This document shows, one piece after another, positions 9,034 through 18,055 of a stretch of 64,000 nucleotides of DNA. Under the pieces are notes generated by a model. It did not search any database and was not told where the DNA came from. It saw only the letters and a program-made list of their open reading frames with translations. The stretch is from DASQZT01 sp963728965 (GTDB taxonomy: Bacteria; Acidobacteriota; Terriglobia; Bryobacterales; Bryobacteraceae). Location: positions 620,001 through 684,000 of the forward strand of contig CAVSMH010000006.1 in assembly GCA_963728965.1 (NCBI GenBank). The letters are read 5' to 3'. The position numbers and the translations under genes are program-made. The stretch's first letter is position 1, and each line of letters begins with the position of its first letter.

Positions 9034-9680
9034 ATTACTTCAACTACTACACGGAAATCGAAGAACATTTCCAGCGCGCCCGGGGGACGGCGACGTTCCG
9101 CCTCTCCACGCTGGATTGGGCGCTGGCGGAATCGTGGAAAGACGGCGGCGTGCCGCTCGAAGCGGTGCTGCGGGGCATCGACACCGCGTTTGAAAAGTGG
9201 CGCAGCCGCAAGGTGAGGACACAGATGGTAAACTCCCTGGCCTTTTGCGCGCAGGCCGTGCTCACCGAAGCGAAGATCATGTCCGGCGCCGCGCGCCCGC
9301 GCCGCGAGGTGGTGGCGCCGTTTTCGCTCGACGAGTTGCGGGCGCATCTGGAATCGGTGGCCGGTGCGCTGGCTCCCGGGTATGAAGAGATCGCCGCCTC
9401 GCTGCGCGGCCTTGCCGCGCAAGCCGGGGAGCACTACGCCAATCTCGAATCGCTGGAACAGCGGTTGACGGTGCTCGAGGACAAGATGATCGCCATCGCC
9501 CGAGCCGGCCAGAGCGAGTCCGCGCTGCTCGAAGCACGGCAGGAATTGGATCGCCAGCTGCGTCCGTACCGGGGAAAAATGACCGCCGACCAGCTTCTGA
9601 TGCTCGAAAAGCAGTACCTGGATCGCAGCTTGTTGGAAAAATCCGGGCTGCCCCGGTTGAGTTTGTTCTATATGCGGTGA
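9009..9680 (+). CDS. Conserved hypothetical protein, last gene of the valS-coaX operon
   Basis: I do not recognise a named family. The 223-residue product starts at ATG 9009 (MGTEPAPLNYF), inside the coaX end, so it is translationally coupled. It has an N-terminal part with aromatic YFNYYTEIEEHFQRARG, a SLAFCAQAV helix, a middle region rich in Ala and Arg, and a predicted coiled-coil (about residues 135-200, YANLESLEQRLTVLEDKM). No signal peptide or membrane segment, so probably cytoplasmic. Its stop is followed at once by the stop codon of the convergent gene, with no spacer between them. The conserved-looking operon place suggests a real gene; function open. Confidence 0.8.
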   Translation: MGTEPAPLNYFNYYTEIEEHFQRARGTATFRLSTLDWALAESWKDGGVPLEAVLRGIDTAFEKWRSRKVRTQMVNSLAFCAQAVLTEAKIMSGAARPRREVVAPFSLDELRAHLESVAGALAPGYEEIAASLRGLAAQAGEHYANLESLEQRLTVLEDKMIAIARAGQSESALLEARQELDRQLRPYRGKMTADQLLMLEKQYLDRSLLEKSGLPRLSLFYMR

Positions 9681-9968
9681 TCAGGCCGATTTTCGCTCAA
9701 GCCGGTTGATGCGTTCCCGCAACTCGGCGATCTCGCGATCTTTGATTTCCAGGGCGGCATCCACCTTCTCGGCCCATTCGTTCATGCGCCCGCTCCAGCG
9801 AGAGCCGGTCTGGAGTAGTCCGGCCTGCCGGTCCAGGCGCGCGGCCTGGTTATCGAAGCGGGTTTTCATCTCGGAGAAGCCACTGCGCACTTCGCGCTCC
9901 ACACCGCGGACCTCCCGTTCCAGGCTTTCCTTGAAGTCAATCAACAGCCGTTCCGGATGATCGCTCAC
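9681..9968 (-). CDS. Small coiled-coil protein
   Basis: 95 residues, starting ATG 9968 (MSDHPERLLIDFKESLE). Nearly the whole chain is charged helix: heptad-like spacing from VRGVEREVRSGFSEM to ARLDRQAGLL and again in EIKDREIAELRERINRLE at the C-terminus. No signal peptide or membrane segment. It overlaps the rsmD stop by four bases and so belongs to the recG-rsmD - strand unit. Function unknown; small coiled-coil proteins of this style are frequent in Acidobacteriota. Confidence 0.75.
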   Translation of the reverse strand: MSDHPERLLIDFKESLEREVRGVEREVRSGFSEMKTRFDNQAARLDRQAGLLQTGSRWSGRMNEWAEKVDAALEIKDREIAELRERINRLERKSA

Positions 9969-10498
9969 AGCGATTCCATTATATAGAAACTCAGCGCATT
10001 ATCGCCCTGCCGCACCACTCTGCTCCGCTTCAGGGCACCATAAACATCGACCAACACCGCTCGTACCGAATGCTGCACCACCACCAAACCCGGCGCCTCC
10101 GCCCCCAACCAATCCAGCGCTGCCGCATACTCCCGCTCCAGTTCATACGGCGGATCGAGAAAAACGATGTCCGCCTTTGCTTTCGAAAGCGTCAGGAGCG
10201 CCGGACCGGTGAGCACGGTGGCTCGCCCCGCCACACCGAGGGCGGCCAGGTTCTCGCGGATCACGTCCAGCGCATGGCGGTTCTTCTCCAGAAAGTAGAC
10301 GTGCGCTGCGCCGCGGCTGATCGCCTCGATCCCAACCGCGCCGGTGCCCGCGTAGGCATCCACCATGGTGGCTCCTTCGATGCGCGGCCTCAGGATATCG
10401 AACAGCGTCTCGCGCAGACGGTCCGGCGTCGGCCGCGTGGACGCCCCCGGAAGGCTCTTCAACCGGCGCGACCGGAACTCTCCGGCGATCACCCGCAT
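9965..10498 (-). CDS. rsmD: 16S rRNA (guanine(966)-N(2))-methyltransferase
   Basis: Methylates G966 of 16S rRNA during small-subunit assembly. 177 residues, normal for RsmD. Landmarks: MRVIAGEFRSRRL at the start, RPTPDRLRETLFDIL, the SAM-binding VDAYAGTGAVGIEAISRGA, YFLEKN, and the catalytic FLDPPYE motif (about residue 112). The ATG overlaps the recG TGA (ATGA at 10495-10498 region), so the gene is coupled to recG. The neighbour pair recG-rsmD is common in several bacterial phyla. Confidence 0.94.
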   Translation of the reverse strand: MRVIAGEFRSRRLKSLPGASTRPTPDRLRETLFDILRPRIEGATMVDAYAGTGAVGIEAISRGAAHVYFLEKNRHALDVIRENLAALGVAGRATVLTGPALLTLSKAKADIVFLDPPYELEREYAAALDWLGAEAPGLVVVQHSVRAVLVDVYGALKRSRVVRQGDNALSFYIMESL

Positions 10499-12597
10499 CA
10501 GCCCACCGTCACCAGCCCGTACCGGCGCTGCCAGTGATCGCGAATGTACGCCACCGCGCGCCGCAGGTCTTCCTCCTCGGGGGGACGCGCGATGAAGTCC
10601 AAAGCCTCGCGCCGGGCCACTTCCAGGATCTCGCCATCCCGCAAAATATTGGCCACACGCAGCGAGGGCAACCCGGACTGCTTGGTCCCGAAGAACTCAC
10701 CTGGCCCGCGCAGCTTCAAGTCCATTTCGGAAATGTAGAATCCGTCGGTCGATTCGACCAGCGTGCGGATGCGCTCCCGGGCCGTATCGTTCATCTTCTC
10801 GGTCACCAGGACGCAGTAGCTTTGCGCCGCGCCGCGGCCCACGCGGCCGCGAAGCTGGTGCAACTGCGACAACCCGAACCGTTCCGCCTGTTCGATCACC
10901 ATCACACTGGCGTTCGAAACATCTACGCCCACTTCGATCACCGTGGTCGAAACCAGGACCTGGATGGCGCCTTCGTTGAAGCGGCGCATCGCGTTTTCCT
11001 TTTCGTCGGCGCTCAGGCGGCCGTGCATCAAGCCCACCTTCAACGTCGGGAAGACCTCCTGCGACAGGTGCTCGTACATTTTGGTGGCGGCCTTCATCGC
11101 CTGCGTTTCCGACTCCTCGATCACCGGGTACACGACGTATGCCTGCCGTCCTTCGTCGATCTGCTTCTTCGTGAAGCTGTACACCTGCTCGACGCGGTCG
11201 GCGGTGACGTGCTTCGTCACGATGGGCTTGCGTCCGGGCGGCAGCTGATCGATCACCGACACGTCCAGGTCCCCGTAAAAAGTCATCGCGAGCGTGCGCG
11301 GTATGGGCGTGGCCGTCATCACCAGCACATCCGGGTGCACGCCCTTCTGCAACAGTTCCAGCCGCTGGAGCACGCCGAAGCGGTGCTGCTCGTCGATGAT
11401 CGCCAGACCCAGCCGCTTGAACTCCACGTCTTTTTCGAGCAGCGCATGGGTCCCGATCACGACGTGCGCGAGGCCCTCGGAAACCAGTTTCTTCAGTTGT
11501 CCCTTTTCGCGGCTGCTGAACGAGCCCGTCAGCAGCAGCGTGACGTATCCCAGTTTGGAGAGGATCTGTTTGAAGTAGAGGCCGTGCTGGGTTGCCAGAA
11601 TTTCGGTTGGCGCCAGCACCGCCACCTGGTAGCCGTTCTCGATGGCGATTACCGCCGCCTCGGCCGCCACGATCGTCTTCCCGCTGCCCACATCGCCCTG
11701 CAGCAGCCGGTTCATCGGCCGCGGCTCCTTCATGTCGTTGGCGATCTCCTGGATCACGCGCTTTTGCGCATCGGTCGGCTTGAAGGGCAGCATCGCCCTG
11801 ATCTGCGCGCGCACGCGGTCGGTGAGCTCGAAGGCAATACCCGGCAGGGTGCGGGCCTTGCTGCGCTTCAGCGCCACGCCGCACTCGAGCCAGAAGAACT
11901 CCTCGAAGATCAGGCGGAACTGCGCCGGTGAGCGGAACGCGTTCAGCAGGCGGAGGTCGGAATCGGGCGGCGGAAAGTGGGTCTGTCGCACGGCGGTCGA
12001 GCGATCCGGGAGTTTCAGGCGGTCTCGCAGATACCGCGGAAGCTGGTCCTGTTCGGGCGTGATGGATTCGCAGATGCGGTGCGTCAACGTACGCAGAATG
12101 CGCGTGGTCAGTTTCGAGACGGCTTCGTAGATGGGCACGATGCGCCCCACGTGAAGCGCGGATCCGCCAGCGTCATCCTCGCCCGAGAGCACTTCGAACT
12201 CGGGGTGCAGCATGGTGAGTTCGCCGGCGAAGCTGTCGAACTCCACCTTGCCGAAGAGCGCCACCCGCATTCCTTCCGCGAGCACGTTGGCGAGAAAGCC
12301 ACCGTGAAACCACTTGCCTACTAGGATGGCGCGGGACGCGTCCGTGAACCGCACCTCGAACAGGCCCAGGCTGCGCCGCTTGAATCCGGCCAGTTTGGCC
12401 GAGCGAACATCCGCGATCACGGTGGCCATCTCGCCGGGCGCGAGTTGGCCGATGTTCTTCATGTTGCTGCGGTCTTCGTAGCGAAACGGCACGTAGCCAA
12501 GCAGGTCTTCCACGGTGACCAGGCCCTTCGCCTCCAGCATCGCCGCGCGCGCCGGCCCAACGCCCTTCACATATACCAGTGGTGTTGTGAGATCCAC
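10498..12597 (-). CDS. recG: ATP-dependent DNA helicase RecG
   Basis: Branch-migrating helicase that remodels stalled forks and recombination intermediates. 699 residues from the GTG at 12597. Domains: N-terminal wedge/OB region starting LVYVKGVGPARAAMLEAKG and the OB fold (about 60-150), Walker A LLQGDVGSGKTIVAAEAA, motif II IIDEQHRFGVLQR, motif III MTATPIPRTLA, helicase C with VSTTVIEVGVDVSNAS and the QLRGRVGRGAAQSYC motif VI, and the RecG wedge-closing tail LRGPGEFFGTKQSGLP. The reading frame is open far upstream (to 13380) but that part antisense-overlaps the oxidoreductase gene; the GTG is preferred because the family starts right before TPLVYVKGVG and a purine-rich GGGGGCGAGG precedes it. 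Confidence 0.95.
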   Translation of the reverse strand: MDLTTPLVYVKGVGPARAAMLEAKGLVTVEDLLGYVPFRYEDRSNMKNIGQLAPGEMATVIADVRSAKLAGFKRRSLGLFEVRFTDASRAILVGKWFHGGFLANVLAEGMRVALFGKVEFDSFAGELTMLHPEFEVLSGEDDAGGSALHVGRIVPIYEAVSKLTTRILRTLTHRICESITPEQDQLPRYLRDRLKLPDRSTAVRQTHFPPPDSDLRLLNAFRSPAQFRLIFEEFFWLECGVALKRSKARTLPGIAFELTDRVRAQIRAMLPFKPTDAQKRVIQEIANDMKEPRPMNRLLQGDVGSGKTIVAAEAAVIAIENGYQVAVLAPTEILATQHGLYFKQILSKLGYVTLLLTGSFSSREKGQLKKLVSEGLAHVVIGTHALLEKDVEFKRLGLAIIDEQHRFGVLQRLELLQKGVHPDVLVMTATPIPRTLAMTFYGDLDVSVIDQLPPGRKPIVTKHVTADRVEQVYSFTKKQIDEGRQAYVVYPVIEESETQAMKAATKMYEHLSQEVFPTLKVGLMHGRLSADEKENAMRRFNEGAIQVLVSTTVIEVGVDVSNASVMVIEQAERFGLSQLHQLRGRVGRGAAQSYCVLVTEKMNDTARERIRTLVESTDGFYISEMDLKLRGPGEFFGTKQSGLPSLRVANILRDGEILEVARREALDFIARPPEEEDLRRAVAYIRDHWQRRYGLVTVG

Positions 12598-12624
12598 CCT
12601 CGCCCCCAGTGTACAATGCCCTAA

Positions 12625-13551
12625 ATGAGACTCACCGCTCTCGTCCTCGTGGCTGCGCTGGCCGCCGCCGCCGCGGATTTCCGCATCGGAATCATCGGAA
12701 CCGACACGTCGCACGTGCCGGCATTCACCAGGCTGCTCAGCGGAGAAATCGCCGGTGCGCGCGTCGTGGCCGCTTACAAGGGCGGCAGCCCGGATATCGA
12801 AGCGTCGGCCGGGCGGGTAGACAAGTTCGCCGACGAGATCCGAACGAAATACAACGTGGAAATCGTATCCGATATCCCCATCCTGCTTTCGAAGGTGGAT
12901 GGCGTACTGATCGAGAGTGTGGATGGCCGCGTGCACCTGGGACAGGCACGCGCGGTGATCGCCGCGCACAAGCCGTTCTTCGTCGACAAGCCGCTCGCCG
13001 CCTCGCTCGACGATGCGCGCGAAATCGCGCGGCTCGCCCGGCAGGCCGGCGTGCCATGGTTCAGCTCCTCGAGCCTCCGCTTCGGCGTAATCGGCAGCAC
13101 CATGAAGTTCCCCGATACTACCGGCGCCTTCACGTGGGGGCCCGGCCCGTTCGAGCCGCACCACCTCCTCGACCTTTCCTGGTACGCCATTCATCCCATC
13201 GAGTTGCTCTACACCATCATGGGGCCCGGATGCGAAACCGTCACCCGCCTCTCGGGCAAGGATGCCGAGGTCATGGTTGGTAAGTGGAAGGATGGCCGCA
13301 TCGGGACGGTGAATGCCGAACGGCCCTATAGCGACTACGGCGCCATCGTATTCCGCGGCCGAGAGGTGGTCGAGAGCCACCCCAAACCGGGCGACGCCGC
13401 CGATTACCGGCCGCTGGTGATGGAGATCGTGAAGTTTTTCGAGACCGGCAAACCTCCGGTTCCGAACGACGAGACCCTGGAAATGTTCGCCTTCATGGAC
13501 GCCGCCCTGCGCAGCAAGGAGGAAGGCGGCAAGCCGGTGGCGCTGCGGTAG
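12625..13551 (+). CDS. Exported Gfo/Idh/MocA-family oxidoreductase
   Basis: 308 residues with an N-terminal signal peptide (MRLTALVLVAALAAAAA) directly followed by the Rossmann start FRIGIIGTDTSHVPAFTRLL. NAD(P)-binding and family features: VDGVLIESVDGRVHLGQA, the EKP-like motif as FFVDKPLAASLDDA (the family's catalytic Lys), and a C-terminal beta-sheet domain. Exported members often have a Tat signal; here no twin arginine is visible, so Sec export or a periplasmic lipoprotein-free form is likely. Divergent from recG with only 27 bases between starts. Substrate unknown; members act on sugars or cyclitols. Confidence 0.85.
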   Translation: MRLTALVLVAALAAAAADFRIGIIGTDTSHVPAFTRLLSGEIAGARVVAAYKGGSPDIEASAGRVDKFADEIRTKYNVEIVSDIPILLSKVDGVLIESVDGRVHLGQARAVIAAHKPFFVDKPLAASLDDAREIARLARQAGVPWFSSSSLRFGVIGSTMKFPDTTGAFTWGPGPFEPHHLLDLSWYAIHPIELLYTIMGPGCETVTRLSGKDAEVMVGKWKDGRIGTVNAERPYSDYGAIVFRGREVVESHPKPGDAADYRPLVMEIVKFFETGKPPVPNDETLEMFAFMDAALRSKEEGGKPVALR

Positions 13552-13676
13552 CCGATCATTTGAGGCCCGCTAATCTTACCGGCATTGCATGTTCCGCGAC
13601 GGCTTGCCGGGGAATCCGTTACCCCTCGGCCGCACAGAACGGGTCTCCGATCCCGGTGCGGTAGAGTAGTTAGTTC

Positions 13677-14447
13677 ATGTCCAATCTGCTGGAGGGCAAG
13701 ACCGCCCTCATCCTGGGTATCGCCAACAAGTGGAGCCTGGCTTACGCGATCGCACAGGCGTTTTCGCGCGAGGGCGCCAGGCTGGTACTGACCTATCTCG
13801 GCGAGCGCCAGAAGGAATCTATCGAGGACCTTTCGAAAGACCTGGATGTCTCCGCGGTCCTGCCGTGCGATGTCACCAAAGACGAGGAGCTTTCCGCGCT
13901 CACCGAATCGCTGCAGGACCTCGGCCGGCCCGTTCACGCGGTGGTGCACAGCCTGGCCTATGCCAACAAAGAAGACCTTTCGCGCCCGTTTCTCCAGACC
14001 GGCCGCAGCGGATTTCTGCTGGCGCAGGACGTCAGCGCCTATTCCCTGGTCGCGGTGGGCCGGGCGGTGGCGCCGCTGATGACCGAGGGCGGCTCCATCA
14101 GCACGCTGACGTATCTCGGGTCCACCCGCGTGGTGACGAACTACAATGTGATGGGCGTGGCCAAGGCGGCACTGGAAGCCACCACGCGGTACCTGGCGAA
14201 TGAACTCGGCGCCTGCCGCATCCGCGTGAACGCCATCTCTGCCGGCCCCATCAAGACCGCGTCCGCGCGCGCCATCAAGGACTTCTCCTCGATCCTCGAC
14301 ACCATCCAAACCCGTGCCCCCCTCCGCCGCAACACTGACCCCACGGAAGTAGCCGATACCGCCGTCTTTCTGGCCAGCGACCTGGGCCGCGGCATCACCG
14401 GGAATATCATCTTTGTGGATGCTGGTATGCAAATCATGGGCTTCTGA
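13677..14447 (+). CDS. fabI: Enoyl-[acyl-carrier-protein] reductase (NADH)
   Basis: Last step of each fatty-acid elongation round. 256 residues of the short-chain dehydrogenase fold: LLEGKTALILGIANKWSLAYAIA (the divergent FabI form of the glycine-rich motif), VHSLAYANKEDL, and the FabI catalytic set Tyr146, Tyr156 and Lys163 in TYLGSTRVVTNYNVMGVAKAA, at the same numbering as the E. coli enzyme. C-terminal GITGNIIFVDAGMQIMGF is typical. ATG at 13677. About 125 bases separate it from the preceding gene, enough for its own promoter, but none is obvious. Confidence 0.95.
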   Translation: MSNLLEGKTALILGIANKWSLAYAIAQAFSREGARLVLTYLGERQKESIEDLSKDLDVSAVLPCDVTKDEELSALTESLQDLGRPVHAVVHSLAYANKEDLSRPFLQTGRSGFLLAQDVSAYSLVAVGRAVAPLMTEGGSISTLTYLGSTRVVTNYNVMGVAKAALEATTRYLANELGACRIRVNAISAGPIKTASARAIKDFSSILDTIQTRAPLRRNTDPTEVADTAVFLASDLGRGITGNIIFVDAGMQIMGF

Positions 14448-14468
14448 CTGCCATAATGGTTGTTCTCT

Positions 14469-15401
14469 ATGAAAGTGGAAGTGGTGCTCACCGAAGCGGA
14501 TATCGCACAGGAATTCGTGGAGGCGATCGAAGCTCGCGATCTACCGGAGAAGTTTTTCTTCTGGTTCCCCCGCTCGGCCGCGGAGTGGGCCGCGCTCACG
14601 TCCGACCCGGAATGGTACGGCGGCCTGACCGAAACTTGGAAGGAGATCGCAGCCGGCGCCGCCGATCTCGCGCGGCATTTCGGCCGCAGCGCGCCCGTGA
14701 TCAGTTTCGGAGCCGGCGAGGGCGCCCGCGACCGGATCCTCCTGACGGCCCTGAAGGACTTGGGCTGCGAGTGCCTGTATTTCCCCATCGATGCCAGCCA
14801 GGCCATGCTGGAAATGGCCTGCGCCGGCGCCGATGACGAGGATTTCGAAACGGTCGGCATCAAAGCCGACATCTCCAGCCCGGTGCACCTGGTCTACGCC
14901 TCCGACGCCGCGGAGCCGCCGCGGCTGTTTATCATGTCTGGCAACACCATGGGCTCGTTCGATCCCCTGGCCGAGATCCGGTACATCGCCCAATGCATGA
15001 AACCCGCCGACCGCCTGATCATCGACGGCGAGGTCTACCTCGACGACGTGAGCATGGGGTTCCGCGACAAACCGTCGGCACGGGAGTTTGTATCCGCTAT
15101 CCTGGCCAGCGTCGGAATCGGACAGGACGACGGCGAGTTCCACTTCAATCACAAGCGCGACGAGCGCCACAATGGCCTGCATCTGATCACACGCTCGTTC
15201 CGTGCGGCGCGCGACCTGTCCGCGACCGTGGCCGGCCAGGAGATTCCCCTTGAACGCGGCGAACGCATCGGGATGAATTTCCAGTATCTCTACCATCCCG
15301 AGGCCTTCCGCTGGCTCCTTACGGAGCAGGGCGGGCTGGAGATTCTCAAGGAATACCGCAGCCCGGATCAGCGGTTCATCACGGCCATCTGCAAAAAGTA
15401 G
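14469..15401 (+). CDS. EgtD-like histidine-specific methyltransferase-domain protein
   Basis: About 310 residues with a SAM-binding core VISFGAGEGARDRILLTAL, YFPIDASQAMLEMA, LFIMSGNTMGSFDP and LIIDGEVYLDD. The GNTMGSFDP strand resembles the GSxxGNF segment of the Methyltransf_33 (EgtD) family, whose founding member trimethylates histidine for ergothioneine. Residues that bind histidine in EgtD cannot be confirmed, and no egtB-like gene is near, so the substrate is open. ATG 14469 is chosen over an upstream in-frame TTG at 14460 because the ATG follows normal start usage. It starts 22 bases after fabI, possibly co-transcribed. Confidence 0.65.
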   Translation: MKVEVVLTEADIAQEFVEAIEARDLPEKFFFWFPRSAAEWAALTSDPEWYGGLTETWKEIAAGAADLARHFGRSAPVISFGAGEGARDRILLTALKDLGCECLYFPIDASQAMLEMACAGADDEDFETVGIKADISSPVHLVYASDAAEPPRLFIMSGNTMGSFDPLAEIRYIAQCMKPADRLIIDGEVYLDDVSMGFRDKPSAREFVSAILASVGIGQDDGEFHFNHKRDERHNGLHLITRSFRAARDLSATVAGQEIPLERGERIGMNFQYLYHPEAFRWLLTEQGGLEILKEYRSPDQRFITAICKK

Positions 15402-15432
15402 CAGCGTGGAGGCCGGGCCGCCGGCCGGGCGG

Positions 15433-17000
15433 TCACGGAGTCTGTGGCGGTGGCAGCGTGCCCCAGTTCAGCGTACCGCCCCCGCTCTGCGATACCACCG
15501 TGCAGCGCCCGCCGGCGAGGTTTCCGGGATTGGCCTCCATGGGCATGCGGAACGTGACTTGGTAGAGGCCGACATATCCCGGCGCCAGTCCGGCGAACAG
15601 GGTTTCGGCATCGGTGGTGTAAGGCGCAAACCGGCAGGCGAGTCTTCCGCGGATGGGGAACAGCGGCCCGATCGGAGTCGGCTCGCCGGTCTGGACGGTG
15701 CCCTCGACGAGCCCCAGGCCGGTGAAATACATGTGGAAGATCTCGCCGGGTTGCGGATCCGCGGTGAGGATGCGGCTGAAATCAGCCGCGATCCCGACTG
15801 CGGGCAACCGCACCCCTGCTGACGGTGCGCCCTCAAACCGCGGCGACATTTCGAAGATGTGGACGAGTTCATTCTGCTGGAGAGGCGAATCGCTGTCGAG
15901 ATCGAGCCGCAGCGCGGCTTCGAAACGATTCGCCACCTCCCAAGGCGCCTGAACCGCGATTTCGCCGGGAGTCACCCAGAGCAGGGCATTGGGATATCGT
16001 TCAGCCGGATGGCCCCTTCTAGCGCCTGGGAACTATGGGGGAGCGTGCCTTCCAGGCGTAGCAGCGTTCCCGGGGAGAATTGATAGGAGTTGCGAATGTA
16101 CGGAGTCGGGGCGACGATTTCGGTGACCGTTCCGCCTGCCGTGTCGATACGCAAGATCCGGCCTGCAGTCGTAATCAGGAAGGCCGCGTTGCCCGATCCG
16201 CTGAGGGTGCCATCGGTGGCGAGTTCACCCGCCGGCAGCGCCACCTCCGAAGCCGTCCCGGTGGTGGTATCCAAGAGGAAGGCCGGGCCTTCGAGCGAGC
16301 GTCCTGCCATGCGATAGAGCACGTGGCGCCCATCGGCGCTGACGCCCATAAATTGGGGAACCTCGCCTTCCTTGCCTGCCACCAACTCCATGTCCTGGCC
16401 GGTAGCGAGGGCCCTCGCCATCAGGCGAAAACGAAAGCTCGCCAGGTCGGTACCGGGCGTGACTGAACTGTAGAGCAGGATACTGCCGTCGTCGTTCAGT
16501 CCCCAAGCGGAAGTGACGCCCGAGAGAACAGTCGGTTCCAGCGTGCCGGCATGCCACAGGGCGATTCCGTTGCTCTGGACGATGACGCTGCCATTGGATG
16601 CCAGGGGCCTGGCAGTGTTCGTGGGCGGCACCGGAATGCTGGTGCGTTCGCCGGTTTCAAGGTTAATCAGGGTGGCCTTCGGACCGGCCGCCGGGACCAG
16701 ACCGGGGATGCCGGGACGGGGCGTGAGCAGCGCCCAGTGGGCATTGCCGCTGAGGTAGGCGGCGCCCTCTCCCAGCACGGTGGTGTTGCGGCCGCGGATT
16801 TCGGCGAGGCTGCCGCGTTCGGCAAAGAGTTGGACCGTGCCGGTGCCGGTTACATGGTAAATGCGGTACTCGGGGCGTTCGGGCGCCTGGCCTTTGAATT
16901 TCAGCGTGGAGGTGAAGTAGAGCTCTCCTCCATCGTTGGTGGCGGACATTTCGCCGAATTGAGCGGCCAGCAGCGAAGGAAAGAGAATGAGAACTCCCAA
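15433..17000 (-). pseudogene. Secreted beta-propeller protein with TIGR03437 C-terminal domain, one frameshift
   Basis: The upstream frame (TTG start near 17000, hydrophobic VLILFPSLLAAQF leader) encodes a TolB/WD40-like propeller: repeated blades such as GGELYFTSTLKF, DDGSILLYSSV and ADGRHVLYRMAG. It ends at IRLNDIPMPCSG. The next frame, overlapping at 15972-15975, continues without a gap as LLWVTPGEIAVQAPWEVAN and runs through FHMYFTGLGLVEGTV, PTPIGPLFPIRG and LFAGLAPGYVGLYQVTFRMP, the hallmarks of the 'Solibacter' C-terminal domain (TIGR03437). One lost base near 15985 would explain the split. The joined protein would be about 520 residues. Decay or an indel error; the rest of both halves looks healthy. 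Confidence 0.72.
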
Positions 17001-17094
17001 AAGCTCTGTTCATGCCCCGGATTGTAATTGATCGCTCGTTTGGCCATCATCCCCTTCCCTCAACGGCTCATGGGGTGTGACTTTGGTGTGACAC

Positions 17095-18055
17095 ATGCAC
17101 CGCAGGCAGCCGGTGGCTCTGTCTGAAAATCAATCAACCAAGCCGCAACTGCGCGAGGAGATACGCGAGACCCTGGCCCGATTCCTGGCGCGTTCCGGGT
17201 TCGAAAAGCAGGGCGGGATCATTACCGATCTGGACGGCACCGCTCTCCATGAAGACCGTGGACGAATCTACATCCCCAAGCCCGTGGAACTGGCCTTCCG
17301 GCGCCTTCACGATCGCGGCCGTCCCTTCGCGTTGAACTCGCTCCGCTTCCCGCTATCGGTCTTGCGCACGTTCGGCCGCGATTGGTACGGGGTTTCCCAA
17401 GCTCCCATCCCTACGGTGGCGTTGAACGGCAGCCTGCTCGGGTATGTAACGCAGGATTCCGAAGGGGAGATGTCGTTTGAGGAAATGGCGGCCTTTCCCC
17501 CACGACGAGATCGAGCGCACGATTGAAGGGGTGCATGAACTGCTCGAAAACGACATCCGGGAAGCACTCCTGTTCTACTACCCGCGGGATTGGCGCGTGG
17601 GCGAGGTCATCTGGACTCCGGTTCCGGACCAGGTGCAGCGCGTGCAAGAAAAATACGTGAGCGCGTCTTCGGTCACCGCCGTCGAACTTTCCCGGTTGCG
17701 CGACCAGTTGCACGCGGAAGATATCTGCATGATGTTCCTGCTCCCCGATCTGGCCGAGGAGCAATTGATGGCCTATCAGCACACGCGCCGCAACAACTTC
17801 TTTACGCGAGCGGGCGTGGACAAGTTGTTTGGCGCGCAACGCATGGCCGAACTGCTCGATTTCGATCTCGGCGCTTCGATTGGCGCGGGCGATACCGAAC
17901 TGGACCGGTTTCTGAGCGGCGTCGGGCTCGCCGTTCTGGTGGGCGGGCTGCCTCTCGAATTCCAGGGGGTCCTGGACACGCTCCGGCTGAAGGACTCCTA
18001 CGAGCTGGGCGAGATGCTGTTCGAGGTCGCGGGGATGCTCGAAGGAAAGAACTGA
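17095..18055 (+). pseudogene. HAD-superfamily hydrolase, frameshift in a C-run
   Basis: The first frame carries the HAD motif I GGIITDLDGTALHEDRG and motif II-like FALNSLRFPLSVLR, then SQAPIPTVALNGSLLGYV (a COF/sucrose-phosphatase-like cap region). At the run of five C near 17495 the frame shifts, and the second frame continues the same protein: FPHDEIERTIEGVHELLE to a C-terminal RMAELLDFDLGASIGAGDTELDRFLSGVG, the motif III/IV GDxxxD region. Joined length is about 320 residues. One extra C in the run explains everything, so this may be a sequencing or assembly error rather than a dead gene. Its end overlaps the start of the kinase-like gene downstream (TGATG). Confidence 0.7.

Noticed and set aside
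10534..11931. Long + strand frame across recG
   Set aside because: Antisense shadow of recG; His/Arg-rich without motif.
12598..13380. Upstream extension of the recG frame (about 260 extra residues)
   Set aside because: It is antisense to a well-formed oxidoreductase gene and the text is shadow-like; RecG proteins start at the GTG at 12597.
14460..14468. TTG start for the EgtD-like gene
   Set aside because: An ATG nine bases later fits normal start usage and no ribosome site favours the TTG.
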